Below, piece after piece: positions 43,271 to 52,645 of a stretch of DNA of 64,000 nt (its first letter is position 1; every line of letters starts with the position of its first letter). The stretch is from Gluconacetobacter sacchari (GTDB lineage Bacteria > Pseudomonadota > Alphaproteobacteria > Acetobacterales > Acetobacteraceae). Made by a program: the position numbers and the translations under genes. The stretch spans positions 1 through 64,000 of the forward strand of contig NZ_JABEQJ010000006.1 of the NCBI RefSeq assembly GCF_014174255.1. The letters run 5' to 3'. The notes beneath the pieces are model-generated. The model did no database searches and had not been told where the DNA came from. It was given only the letters and a program-made list of their open reading frames with translations.

Positions 43271-45598
43271 TCAGACGGTCGAAGAGCCCTTTTCCTTCAA
43301 GGCGCGCAGCACGTCCGCCGGACGGATCGGCAGGTGGCGCAGGCGGACGCCCACGGCGTTGAAGATCGCGTTGCCGATGGCCGGGGCGATCGGCGTGGTG
43401 CCGGGCTCGCCCAGGCCAGTCGGTTTTTCGGTGCTGGCGATGAACTCGATGTCCATCTCCGGCACGTCGGCGATGCGCAGCGGGGTGTAGGTGTCGAGAT
43501 TGCGGTCGCGCGGCAGGCCGCCCACGATCTCGGAGCCCTCGAACAGGGCCATGCTGAGGCCCCACAGGGCCGCGCCCTCGGTCTGGGCGCGGGCGCCGTC
43601 GGGGTCGACGATGGTGCCGGCATCGACCACCAGCGTCAGTTTCCGGCAGCGGACGATGCCGGTGGCGCGGTCGACATGGACCTGGGCAGCGCAGGCGACC
43701 CAGGTCGGCATGCCGCGTTCCTGGCCGAAGGTGCTGGCGATGCCCAGCGCGGTATCCTTGGGCAGGGCGCGGCCCCAGCCCGCCTTTTCGGCCACGCGGC
43801 GGATGACCGCCGCCTGGCGCAGGGCGCCCCCGGTGGAATTGGGGGCCTCGCCCTTGTTGCGACCGGCGCCGGTCAGATGGTCGAGGCGGAACTGGACGGG
43901 ATCGCGCCCCTGGAGATGGGCGATTTCGTCCCACGAGGATTCCAGGCCCCAGCTTGTCCAGCCGGGGCTGACCGAGCGCAGCCAGCCGGGACGGAAGGTG
44001 CGGTTGGCCAGGTCGTTGGACAGCGCGCGCACCCGCAGCGGCCCGACCTCGTACCAATGGTCGCCGCCGGCGATGGCGAACTGGTCGTAGGGCTTGCCGT
44101 CCACGCCCTTTTCCATGAAGGCCGCCGCCATCACCTCGGTCGGCCAGCCGGCCGCCGCATGGTATTCCATGGCGGTGATGGCCTTGTTGGCGTCGAAGGC
44201 GACGCGGATGCGCTGGATCGACGGCGAGCGGAAGGAGTCGAACTGCATGTCGTCCGAGCGCGTCAGGACCAGCTTGACGGGTTTGCCCAGCGCCTTGGCG
44301 GCCAGGGCGGCCGGGACCATGTAGTCGCCGTTCAGCCGGCGGCCGAAGCCGCCGCCCAGCAGGTAGCTGCGCAGGACGATACTCTTTTCCGGCCTTTGCA
44401 GCGCCTTGGCCAATGAGGGCAGGATCAGCGACTGCCACTGGTTGCCGGCGTGGATCTCGAAGATGCCGTCCTTCTCGAACGCCAGGGCGTTGGTCGGCTC
44501 GAGCTGGTAGTGCAGCACCGAGGCGCAGGTATAGTCCTGCGAGAAGGTCGAGGCGGCGGCGGCGAACGTGCTGTCCACGCCCTTGTCGTCGAACACCATC
44601 ACGCCGCCATCCTTGCGGTCGATCTGGGCGCGGCCGTGGTCGATGACGTCCTTTTCCGAGACGTTGACCGTCTCGCCCGGTGTCCAGTCCACCTTCAGCA
44701 GGTCGGCAGCGCGGATCGCGGCGGTGTAGGTGTCGGCGATGGCCAGCACCCAGCCCTGCACGATCTGCGACGGGTCCTCGATCACCAGATAGCGCTGGTA
44801 GCCCTTGACCGCGCGGGCCGCGGCGTCATCGACCGAGCGGACGCGCGAGCCATAGCGGGTGGGGGGCATCCTGGGCCGGGCATAGACCATGCCCTCGACC
44901 CGGGCGTCGATGCCGTAGATGGCGGTGCCGTTGGTCTTGGCCGGGATGTCCAGCGCCTTGAGGTCGTGATTGCCGATCAGGTGACGGTCGGCGGCGGGCT
45001 TCAGCGGCAGTCTGGCCAGTTCGTCGGGCGTGAAGCTGCGCGCGGGGTGGGCACGGGCCACGATGTCGCCGTAGCCGATGCTTTTCGTGCCGGCGATCAC
45101 CATGCCGTCGCGGGTGGTGCATTGCGACGCGGGGACGCCGAGCAGGGCGGCGCCGGCATCGGTCAGGGCGACGCGCGCGGCGGCGCCGGCCTGGCGGAAG
45201 ACGTCCCATGTCATCCATACCGACCAGCTTCCGCCGGTGACCATCAGGCCCCATTTCGGGTCGGTGTCCACATAGTTGATCTTTACGTGGGCCCAGTCGG
45301 CGTTCATCTCGTCGGCGATGATGCGGGCCAGGGCGGTGCCGATATGCTGGCCCATCTCGGCGCGGATGATGTTGACGGTGATGGTGCCGTCCGGCGCGAT
45401 GGCGCACCAGATCGTGGGTTCGAACGCGCCGTCGCCGGGCAGGCCGGCGGCGGGGAATTGCTGGGCCGCGCGGGCGGCGGGGAAGCCGAACATGACCCCC
45501 GCGCCCACGGCCGCCATCAGGAAGCCGCGCCGGGACAGGCCGCTCGCGGCGTCGTTGCCGGCCCGCTGGCCGAGGCCGATCCGGCCGAGCTTACCCAT
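43271..45598 (-). CDS. Molybdopterin-containing large subunit of a periplasmic aldehyde/isoquinoline-type dehydrogenase
   Basis: A 775-residue xanthine-dehydrogenase family subunit. Twin-arginine signal LSRRGFLMAAVG (Arg23-Arg24) for export of the folded, cofactor-loaded protein. MoCo-binding motifs: GGGFGRRLNGDYMVPAALA, and GLGEPGTTPIAPAI near the C-terminus with the catalytic Glu. Length and three-gene context match the membrane-bound aldehyde dehydrogenase of acetic acid bacteria (about 75-85 kDa, with Fe-S and cytochrome c subunits), though isoquinoline 1-oxidoreductases are close relatives. Starts 8 bases inside the Fe-S subunit gene. Confidence 0.85.
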   Translation of the reverse strand: MGKLGRIGLGQRAGNDAASGLSRRGFLMAAVGAGVMFGFPAARAAQQFPAAGLPGDGAFEPTIWCAIAPDGTITVNIIRAEMGQHIGTALARIIADEMNADWAHVKINYVDTDPKWGLMVTGGSWSVWMTWDVFRQAGAAARVALTDAGAALLGVPASQCTTRDGMVIAGTKSIGYGDIVARAHPARSFTPDELARLPLKPAADRHLIGNHDLKALDIPAKTNGTAIYGIDARVEGMVYARPRMPPTRYGSRVRSVDDAAARAVKGYQRYLVIEDPSQIVQGWVLAIADTYTAAIRAADLLKVDWTPGETVNVSEKDVIDHGRAQIDRKDGGVMVFDDKGVDSTFAAAASTFSQDYTCASVLHYQLEPTNALAFEKDGIFEIHAGNQWQSLILPSLAKALQRPEKSIVLRSYLLGGGFGRRLNGDYMVPAALAAKALGKPVKLVLTRSDDMQFDSFRSPSIQRIRVAFDANKAITAMEYHAAAGWPTEVMAAAFMEKGVDGKPYDQFAIAGGDHWYEVGPLRVRALSNDLANRTFRPGWLRSVSPGWTSWGLESSWDEIAHLQGRDPVQFRLDHLTGAGRNKGEAPNSTGGALRQAAVIRRVAEKAGWGRALPKDTALGIASTFGQERGMPTWVACAAQVHVDRATGIVRCRKLTLVVDAGTIVDPDGARAQTEGAALWGLSMALFEGSEIVGGLPRDRNLDTYTPLRIADVPEMDIEFIASTEKPTGLGEPGTTPIAPAIGNAIFNAVGVRLRHLPIRPADVLRALKEKGSSTV

Positions 45599-46067
45599 TG
45601 GACGTCTCTCCCCCGGCGGCGGTCGCCGCGGCCTTCCTGATGGCGTCGCGGATGCGGATATAGGTCATGCAGCGGCACAGCGAGCCGCCCATCACGGCGT
45701 CGATGTCCTGGTCGGTCGGCTGCGGGTAATCCTTCAGCAGGCTGGCGACCTGCATGATCTGGCCGGACTGGCAGTAGCCGCATTGCGGCACTTGCAGATC
45801 GCGCCAGGCCTCCTGCACCGGGTGGTTGCCGGCCGGGTCCAGCCCCTCGATGGTCGTGATGTCCGCGCCCTGCACCGCCGAGACCGGCGTGATGCAGGAG
45901 CGGGTGGCGCGGCCGCCCACATGCACGGTACAGGCGCCGCACATGCCGATGCCGCAGCCGAACTTGGTGCCGGTCAGGCCGATTTCGTCACGGATCACCC
46001 ACAGCAGGGGGGTATCTTCCGGGACATCGACCGAGACGTCGTGGCCATTGAGCCGAAAACTGGTCAT
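45591..46067 (-). CDS. 2Fe-2S iron-sulfur subunit of the same dehydrogenase
   Basis: A 158-residue protein with two 2Fe-2S clusters: plant-type ferredoxin motif CGIGMCGAC (Cys38, 43, 46, with Cys58) and the all-helical domain motif with CGYC (Cys96, 99) and CRC (Cys131, 133). It carries electrons from the molybdenum site to the cytochrome. Genes overlap or are spaced by 16 bases, so an operon. No signal peptide, so it is likely co-exported with the Tat-bearing large subunit. Confidence 0.93.
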   Translation of the reverse strand: MTSFRLNGHDVSVDVPEDTPLLWVIRDEIGLTGTKFGCGIGMCGACTVHVGGRATRSCITPVSAVQGADITTIEGLDPAGNHPVQEAWRDLQVPQCGYCQSGQIMQVASLLKDYPQPTDQDIDAVMGGSLCRCMTYIRIRDAIRKAAATAAGGETSNG

Positions 46068-46083
46068 GTCGGGACTCCGTCTC

Positions 46084-47430
46084 TCAATGGGACGCGGCGA
46101 CCGGTGGGGCCGGAAGCGTCGCGCGGACGGCGGCGGCTTTCTTCTCCAGGTCGGTCCAGGGCGGCAGGGTGGTGCGGGTGCGGCGCAGATAGGCGGCGAG
46201 ACGCGCGAGGTCGGCGTCGGTCAGCGCATGGTAGAAGCTGGGCATGGTGATGCCCGGCTGCCCTTCCTCGGTGCCGATGCCGCGCAGGATGACCTGGTAG
46301 AGGTTGGTCGGCTCGTCCAGCCACAGCGCGTTGTTGAGCGCCAGTTCGGGGCGGCCGAGGACCGGTTGCGCGCCGGTATTGGCGTGGCAGGCCGAGCAGG
46401 CGCCCTGATAGAGGCGGGCATCCGGGTCGGAGGTCAGCGGGGTGGTGAGGTCGCGCGTCGAGCTGGCCATGGCCGCCGCCAGGTGCCCGGCGTCGCCGGG
46501 CCGGCGGGCATCGGCATGGTCGATGTCGGCCAGGTAGTGGGCGATGGCCCGCACGTCGGATTCCGGCATCTCGCTCAGGCCGCCATGGATGACGGGGGAC
46601 ATCGGCCCGGCGGCGCTGCCGTGCAGCGGGGCGACGCCGTAGCGCAGATACTGGAAGAACTCGTTCTCGGTCCAGGTGACGGGAGTGGGGTTGGTGGCGT
46701 TGAGCGGCGGGGCGATCCAGTTGTCGACCGGAGCGCCGTCATAGGGGGCGCCCGCCCGCTCCGCGCCCATCGCGTTGCGCGGGGTGTGGCAGGCGCTGCA
46801 ATGGCTGAGACCCTCGGCCAGGTAGGCGCCGCGATTCCACTGGGCGTCATGCGCCGGGTCGGGCGTGTAGGCGCCCGGATGCAGGAACAGCAGCTTCCAG
46901 CCGGCCTGGAGGAGGCGCAGGTCGAACGGGAACGGCAGCGTGTTCTCGCGCTTGACCGAATGGACCGGCTTTTGCGTCATCAGATACGCGTAGACGTCGG
47001 CGATGTCGCCGTCGGTCATGTGCGTGAAATGATCGAAGGGGAAGGCGGGGAACAGGTTGGCGCCGTCGCGCGAGACGCCGTAGCGCATGGCGCGGGTGAA
47101 GGCGGCCAACGACCAGGTGCCGATGCCGGTCGCGGCGTCGGGCGTGATGTTGCTGGAATAGATGGTGCCGAACGGCGTGGCCATGGCGTAGTCGCCGGCC
47201 AGGGGCACGCCCGGATGGCCGTCGCGCCTGGTATGGCATTCGGCGCAATAGCCGCCGGCGGCGAGGATGCGCCCGCGCGCGACGCTGTCGGGCGCGAAGC
47301 GGGTGATGGCGGGCGGCGCTATCGGGGCGATCGCGGGGTGGATCGCATAGGCCAGGAAGCCCGCGCCGGCGAGGGCGCCGAGGCCGGCCGCGGCGGCGAC
47401 GATGCGTATGATGGCGGTGCGGCCGATCAT
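46084..47430 (-). CDS. Three-heme membrane-anchored cytochrome c subunit
   Basis: A 448-residue cytochrome with an N-terminal anchor (IIRIVAAAAGLGALAGAGF) and three CxxCH heme sites: CAECH at about residues 62-66, CSACH near 211 and CSACH near 351. This is the cytochrome class that passes electrons from periplasmic dehydrogenases (alcohol, aldehyde) to ubiquinone in acetic acid bacteria. First gene of the operon with the Fe-S and MoCo subunits. Start ATG 47430. Confidence 0.93.
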   Translation of the reverse strand: MIGRTAIIRIVAAAAGLGALAGAGFLAYAIHPAIAPIAPPAITRFAPDSVARGRILAAGGYCAECHTRRDGHPGVPLAGDYAMATPFGTIYSSNITPDAATGIGTWSLAAFTRAMRYGVSRDGANLFPAFPFDHFTHMTDGDIADVYAYLMTQKPVHSVKRENTLPFPFDLRLLQAGWKLLFLHPGAYTPDPAHDAQWNRGAYLAEGLSHCSACHTPRNAMGAERAGAPYDGAPVDNWIAPPLNATNPTPVTWTENEFFQYLRYGVAPLHGSAAGPMSPVIHGGLSEMPESDVRAIAHYLADIDHADARRPGDAGHLAAAMASSTRDLTTPLTSDPDARLYQGACSACHANTGAQPVLGRPELALNNALWLDEPTNLYQVILRGIGTEEGQPGITMPSFYHALTDADLARLAAYLRRTRTTLPPWTDLEKKAAAVRATLPAPPVAASH

Positions 47431-47547
47431 GAGTGCCTGGTGGACGGAAGCCGCATGTCGTCACCCCTCTGTCATGCGCGTGGGCAGGATGCCGTGCTCG
47501 GGACCGTGCGGGTGGAAAAACGGATGTCCACCCCCTGTCCGCCTTCG

Positions 47548-47579
47548 CCGCGCGGCACCCTCTTATGGGCGCCGCGCGG
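47548..47579. repeat. 13-bp inverted repeat (possible terminator of gcd)
   Basis: CCGCGCGGCACCC (47548-47560) and GGGCGCCGCGCGG (47567-47579) are complementary with one mismatch that becomes a G-U pair in minus-strand RNA; the loop is 6 bases. It lies downstream of gcd and upstream of the cytochrome gene, both on the minus strand. No T-run follows, so terminator function is uncertain. Confidence 0.5.
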
Positions 47580-47699
47580 TTGCCCGCAACCCGTCCGGGA
47601 ACGTTGTGACAAAAGTTTAATCAATAAGTCGTGAATTTTAGTAATCACAAATTATTGATAATTTTGCCACTGATGGATGATCGATGCCCCAGTCGATGT

Positions 47700-50087
47700 T
47701 CAGTGCGCCTCCGGAAGGGCATAGGCCACCACATAGTCGCCCAGTTTGGTGCCGAACGATCCGTGGCCGCCATCCGCCGTGACGATGAACTGCCGTCCGC
47801 CCACCGCATAGCTCATCGGGGTGGACTGGCCGCCGGCGGGCAGTCGGTCCTGCCAGAGCTGGCGGCCGGTGGTGACGTCATAGGCGCGGATATAATAATC
47901 GGCGGTCGAGGTGAGGAACGCGACGCCGCCCGCCGTGGTCAGCGGACCGCCCAGGCTGGGCACGCCCAGCTTGAAGGGCAGGGGGACCGGGGCGCTGTCG
48001 CGGATCGTGCCGTTGCGGTGCATCCAGACGATCTTGTTCGTCACCAGGTCGATGCCCGCCATGTAGCCCCAGGCGGGCTGCTTGCAGGGCAGGCCCAGCG
48101 GTGACAGGAACGGGTTGAGCGTCACGCCGTAGGGCGCGCCGAACTGCGGCTGGACGCCGGTTTCGGACCCCGAGGGCTTGGAATTGTCGGGCGAGGCCGG
48201 GTTGCCGGGGCCACGGGGGATCAGGCGCGAGACGAAGGGGATGGCGATCGGGTTGGCGATCGCGACCTGGCGTTGCGGGTCGACCGCGAGGCCGCCCCAT
48301 TCGAACATGCCCAGATTGCCCGGAAAGACCAGCGTGCCCTGCAAGGACGGCGGGGTGAACGGCCCCTCGTAGCGCAACTGGTGGAACATGATGCGGCACA
48401 TGAGCTGGTCGAACATCGTGCCGCCCCACATGTCGGCCCCGGTCAGGTTGTTCTTGGGACGGAAGGTCAGCTCGGAGAATGGCTGGGTGGGGGAGAGATG
48501 GTCGCCCGGGGCCGGGCCCTGCGGCACCTTCGTCTCCGGCGCCGGGACGACGAGCGCGCCGGTGCGGCGGTCGAGCACGAAGATGTTGCCGGTCTTGGCC
48601 GGGGCGTAGAGCGTGGGCACGATCTCGCCCGTCGCGGTGCGGATGTCGACCAGGCTGGGCTGGGCGGGGATGTCCATGTCCCACAGGTCATGATGGACGG
48701 TCTGGTAGGACCAGGCCAGCTTGCCGGTATCGGCGTTCAGCGCCACGATCGCGCTGGCATAGCGCTCGGCGTCCGGGGTGCGGTTGCCGCCCCAGATGTC
48801 GGGGGTCTGCACGCCCATGGGGATGTAGATCAGGTTCAGTTTCGGGTCGTAGGACGACACGATCCAGGAATTGGGCGAGTTGGGGACGAAATGATGCGTC
48901 GCGGACGGCATTTCGTTGGGGTCGGGGTTGCTGGGGTCGAACGCCCAGATCAACTGGCCGGTATAGACGTCGAAGCCGCGCGTGACGCCCGAGGGCTCGT
49001 GCGTCGAGTAATTGTCCATCACCGCGCCCGAGACGATCACGGCCTTGTCGGTCACGACCGGGGGGGACGTGGCCTCGTAGAAGCCCGGCGTCGTCACGCT
49101 CATATGCTCCTGCAGGTCGATCACGCCGTTATCGCCGAAATGCGAGCAGCGGTCGCCGGTCTCGGCATCCAGCGCGTAGAGATGGCCGTCGTTGGTGGGC
49201 AGGAAGATGCGGCGCGGGCAGTCGATGGGCGCCTGCGCGCCGTCGATCGTCTCGGCGCCCGGCTGGGTCTCGTGGTACGACACGCCGCGGCAGGTCATGT
49301 GCTGGAAGGTGGGGTTGTACTTGATCTGCGGATCGAACTTCCATTTCTGCCTGCCGGTCGCGGCGTCGAGCGCGAACAGGATCTGGTGCGGCGAGCAGAG
49401 ATAGACCGTGTCGCGGATCTTGATCGGCGTGACTTCGTCGGTGATCTCGACCGGGTCGTCCGGCCGCTTCATGTCGCCGGTGCGGAACACCCAGGCCACC
49501 TTCAGGTCATGCACGTTGGCGGGCGTGATCTGCTTCAGCGGGCTGAACCGGTCGCCGAACTGGGTGCGGCCGTAGGCCTGCCAGTCGTCATCGGGCATCT
49601 CGGCCGCGTCGCCCGGTGTCGGCGCGTTGCTGGCCATCGGGGGCAGGGTGCCGGCCTTGTCCTGCGGGTCGTGCATCAGGGCGGCGGCGACCACGGCGAT
49701 CGCGGCGACCACGGAGGCGCGCAGCGGCAGGGTGCCCACCGGGCCGGCCGGGCCGAGATGGCGCGTGACCGGCGGCAGCAGCAGCCAGATGCCGAGCGGC
49801 ACCAGCACGTCGCCGCGCGGGGCCAGGGCCCAGAAATCGAAGCCGACTTCACTGACCGCCCAGAACATCGTGCCGATCAGCAGCGCGGCGAAGACCCACA
49901 GGGCCTCGCGCCGTCCTCGAAACAGCAATCCCGCCGTGACCAGCATCGCCAGCCCGGCGATGACGTAGTACGGCGACCCGCCGAGGCTGGCCAGCCAGAC
50001 GCCCCCCGCCAGCAGATAGAGGCCGATCAGGATGAAGATCCCGGAGGTGAGGGTGAGCACGGGAGGCCTCCCGTTTCGATTTTTCAT
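47700..50087 (-). CDS. gcd: Membrane-bound PQQ-dependent glucose dehydrogenase
   Basis: A 795-residue quinoprotein that oxidises glucose to glucono-delta-lactone in the periplasm and reduces ubiquinone. N-terminus: about five membrane helices (LTSGIFILIGLYLLAGGVWL onward) with the EVGFDFWALAPRGD motif typical of this family. The C-terminal beta-propeller holds PQQ and calcium (WAYQ-like segments LAWSYQTVHHDLWDMDIPAQ). A key enzyme of oxidative fermentation. It might use other aldoses or be a quinate/shikimate-type relative, but full length and motifs favour glucose. Isolated on the minus strand between AT-rich flanks. Confidence 0.9.
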   Translation of the reverse strand: MKNRNGRPPVLTLTSGIFILIGLYLLAGGVWLASLGGSPYYVIAGLAMLVTAGLLFRGRREALWVFAALLIGTMFWAVSEVGFDFWALAPRGDVLVPLGIWLLLPPVTRHLGPAGPVGTLPLRASVVAAIAVVAAALMHDPQDKAGTLPPMASNAPTPGDAAEMPDDDWQAYGRTQFGDRFSPLKQITPANVHDLKVAWVFRTGDMKRPDDPVEITDEVTPIKIRDTVYLCSPHQILFALDAATGRQKWKFDPQIKYNPTFQHMTCRGVSYHETQPGAETIDGAQAPIDCPRRIFLPTNDGHLYALDAETGDRCSHFGDNGVIDLQEHMSVTTPGFYEATSPPVVTDKAVIVSGAVMDNYSTHEPSGVTRGFDVYTGQLIWAFDPSNPDPNEMPSATHHFVPNSPNSWIVSSYDPKLNLIYIPMGVQTPDIWGGNRTPDAERYASAIVALNADTGKLAWSYQTVHHDLWDMDIPAQPSLVDIRTATGEIVPTLYAPAKTGNIFVLDRRTGALVVPAPETKVPQGPAPGDHLSPTQPFSELTFRPKNNLTGADMWGGTMFDQLMCRIMFHQLRYEGPFTPPSLQGTLVFPGNLGMFEWGGLAVDPQRQVAIANPIAIPFVSRLIPRGPGNPASPDNSKPSGSETGVQPQFGAPYGVTLNPFLSPLGLPCKQPAWGYMAGIDLVTNKIVWMHRNGTIRDSAPVPLPFKLGVPSLGGPLTTAGGVAFLTSTADYYIRAYDVTTGRQLWQDRLPAGGQSTPMSYAVGGRQFIVTADGGHGSFGTKLGDYVVAYALPEAH

Positions 50088-50199
50088 GAATCATCCGATG
50101 ACTGTTGAAAGACGGGCCGTGGGGCGGCGGGAGTCGGGGCGGTGGGGGCACGTTGTCCATGCGGCCCGTACCAACGTTTGCATGTGATGGGAAACGTTA

Positions 50200-51702
50200 T
50201 CAATTTTTTGTGTCGCCGGGCGCCCCGGGCTCCCCGGGGGTGACCAGTTGGCGCAGGCAGGCGCGCGTGCCGCCGGCGCGCAGCGCGGCGCGGGTCTGCG
50301 CGAACAACGCCACGAAGGCCGGATGGTCGCCCAGGCCCCAGCCGGCGAAGACCGACATCTCCAGCGCCCTTGCCGGGTCCTCGTCCGCCGCCAGGGCCAT
50401 GTCGCCGGGGGCGAGATGGGGTTCGTGGATGTCGTATGCCGCGCCGGTATCGTCGTGGCCGCGCAGATATTCGGCGAAACAGGCCAGCAGGAAGGCGATG
50501 CGTGCGGCGTCGGTGCCGCGCGCCAGCGTGCCCTCGGCCGTGGCGCGGACGAAGACCGGCAGTTTCGAGGCGCTGTCGGAGGCGATGCGCGGAAGCTGGT
50601 CGCTGATCGCCACGTTGCTGAAGCGGCGGAGAAGCTGCGCCGCGTATTCGTGCAGTTCCATCCCCGGCGGGGCCTGGAGCAGCGGTTCGGCATCGCGGGC
50701 GAGATAATGTTCCAGCAGCGCCACGACGTCGGGATTGTGCATGATGTCGCTGACGACGCGGTAGCCCATCAGCATCCCGGGCAGGGCGAGCATGGAATGC
50801 GAGGCGTTGAGCATCCGCAGCTTGACCTGTTCGTAGGGCGTGACGTCGCCGGTGAACAGCACGCCGGCATCCTGCAATGGCGGCCGGCCGGCGCAGAATT
50901 TATCCTCGATCACCCACTGGATGAAATCCTCGCAGAAGACGGGCACGCGGTCGTCGACCCCGCTGCCGGCATTCAGGCGCGTGATGTCCAGCGGGCCCAC
51001 CGCCGGGGTGATGCGGTCGACCATCGTGTTGGGGAAGGTGACGTGGGCGGCCATCCAGTCGGCCAGGTCCGGGTCGCGGGCGCGGGCCCACGCCAGGAAG
51101 GCGGTGCGGGCGACATGGCCGTTATGGGGCAGGTTGTCGCACGACAGGATCGTGAACGGGCCGGTGCCGGCGGCGCGGCGCAGGCGCAGGGCCTCGGTCG
51201 CCAGGCCGAAGACGGTGTGGGGGACCGGGCGGGCGAGGTCTTCGGCGATCGTGGGGTGGTCGAGCTGGAACTGGCCGGATTCGTCGATGTAATAGCCGCC
51301 CTCGGTGACGGTGAGGCTGACGATGCGGATCGCCGGGTCGGCCAGGCGGCGGATGGCGGCGGCGCGGTCGTCGGGCGCGTGCAGATAGTCCACGATGGCG
51401 CCGATGACGCGCACGGTGTCGGGCGCGTCGGCCGGGCATTCGGTGAGGGTGTAGAGCCCGTGCTGGGCCTGCATGGCCTCGGCCTTGGCGCGTTCGTGCG
51501 TGTCGTCCATCACGCCGATGCCCAGGATGCCCCATTGGGCGTTGCCGGGTCGCGCCAGCACGCGGTCGAGATAGACCGCCTGATGCGCGCGATGGAAATT
51601 GCCGACGCTGAGATGGGCGATGCCGGGACGTACCGCCGGCCGGTCGTAGGACGGGACCAGCACGGCCGGGGGCACCGGGCCGAAGGGGGGAAGAATGGTC
51701 AT
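50200..51702 (-). CDS. Mannitol dehydrogenase-family NAD(P)-dependent polyol/uronate oxidoreductase
   Basis: A 500-residue long-chain polyol dehydrogenase: Rossmann-like N-terminal part with HLSVGNFHRAHQAVYLD, a GPFTILSCDNLPHNG central motif and KLRMLNASHSMLALPGML with the family's catalytic Lys/Asn/His elements. Members oxidise mannitol to fructose or related hexonates/hexuronates in the cytosol. ATG 51702 (MTILPPFGP) is preferred to an upstream start that adds about 33 low-complexity residues. Divergent from rpmI. Confidence 0.9.
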   Translation of the reverse strand: MTILPPFGPVPPAVLVPSYDRPAVRPGIAHLSVGNFHRAHQAVYLDRVLARPGNAQWGILGIGVMDDTHERAKAEAMQAQHGLYTLTECPADAPDTVRVIGAIVDYLHAPDDRAAAIRRLADPAIRIVSLTVTEGGYYIDESGQFQLDHPTIAEDLARPVPHTVFGLATEALRLRRAAGTGPFTILSCDNLPHNGHVARTAFLAWARARDPDLADWMAAHVTFPNTMVDRITPAVGPLDITRLNAGSGVDDRVPVFCEDFIQWVIEDKFCAGRPPLQDAGVLFTGDVTPYEQVKLRMLNASHSMLALPGMLMGYRVVSDIMHNPDVVALLEHYLARDAEPLLQAPPGMELHEYAAQLLRRFSNVAISDQLPRIASDSASKLPVFVRATAEGTLARGTDAARIAFLLACFAEYLRGHDDTGAAYDIHEPHLAPGDMALAADEDPARALEMSVFAGWGLGDHPAFVALFAQTRAALRAGGTRACLRQLVTPGEPGAPGDTKN

Positions 51703-51912
51703 GGGGGATCCCTGGTTGCGTGTCGGGCTTGCGGCTTCGAGGGGAAACCCGTCATCGCGGGTCGAAAGGGGGAACGCAAGGCTTGATTGCGGAGTTCGCA
51801 TTGTCTATAGGCTGCGGCCTGTTCGCGCGTCCGGGCCTGAAATGGGCATGCCCGGCCGTGACTGCTGCCTGACCGCCCGCGGTCGCAGCCCGCAGAATTG
51901 AAGGAGATGAAA

Positions 51913-52116
51913 ATGCCCAAGATGAAGACCAAGTCGTCGGTCAAGAAGCGGTTCAAGATCACCGCGACCGGCAAGGTGCTGGCCGGGCCGGGCAACAAGC
52001 GCCACGGCCTGATCAACCGCTCGCAGAAGATGAAGCGCACCAACCGCGGCTCGCAGACCCTGACCGAAATGGACGGGAAGACTGTGAAGCAGTGGGCGCC
52101 CTACGGGCTGGCATAA
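51913..52116 (+). CDS. rpmI: Ribosomal protein bL35
   Basis: A 67-residue basic protein of the large subunit, with the usual [15 protein letters not shown] start. AAGGAG six bases before ATG 51913 sets the start. infC, which often precedes it, is absent here; a divergent dehydrogenase gene lies upstream. Confidence 0.97.
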   Translation: MPKMKTKSSVKKRFKITATGKVLAGPGNKRHGLINRSQKMKRTNRGSQTLTEMDGKTVKQWAPYGLA

Positions 52117-52130
52117 GGAGCACCTGACAC

Positions 52131-52490
52131 ATGGCACGTGTAAAGCGGGGCGTCACGACGCACGCCCGTCACAAGAAGGTCCTGGAGCAGTCCAAGGGCT
52201 TCCGCGGCCGGTCTTCGACCAACTATCGCATTGCCCTGGAGCGTCTGGAAAAGTCGCTTCAGTATGCCTACCGCGACCGCCGGAACAAGAAGCGCGATTT
52301 CCGCGCCCTGTGGATCCAGCGCATCAATGCCGCGGTGCGCGAGCATGGCCTGACCTACAGCAAGTTCATCTTCGCGCTGGACAAGGCCGGGATCGAGATC
52401 GACCGCAAGGTGCTGGCCGCCATCGCGTATGACGATGCCGCCTCCTTCGCCGAGATCGTGAAGAAGGCGCAGGCCGCCCTAGCGGCCTGA
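52131..52490 (+). CDS. rplT: Ribosomal protein bL20
   Basis: A 119-residue rRNA-binding protein of the large subunit ([20 protein letters not shown] start, [17 protein letters not shown]). It is 14 bases after rpmI with a good AAGGAG, so the two form one operon, and a strong terminator follows. Confidence 0.97.
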   Translation: MARVKRGVTTHARHKKVLEQSKGFRGRSSTNYRIALERLEKSLQYAYRDRRNKKRDFRALWIQRINAAVREHGLTYSKFIFALDKAGIEIDRKVLAAIAYDDAASFAEIVKKAQAALAA

Positions 52491-52515
52491 TCGCTCCTTT
52501 ACGGTGGTGATCTGG

Positions 52516-52547
52516 AAAGGGCTGCCCCCGTCAAGGGGCGGCCCTTT
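52516..52547 (+). terminator. Rho-independent terminator after rpmI-rplT
   Basis: AAAGGGCTGCCCC pairs with GGGGCGGCCCTTT with one mismatch around a short loop, followed by a T-rich stretch. It separates rpmI-rplT from pheS-pheT. Confidence 0.85.
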
Positions 52548-52645
52548 CTGCTTTTGGGGGTTTATTCCCGCCGTCGGAGCCTGTATCCGCGCAGGTCTCG
52601 GGGGCGTTGTCCCTTCCATCGCGTGTCTGTTTCCAGCGAGGTGCC

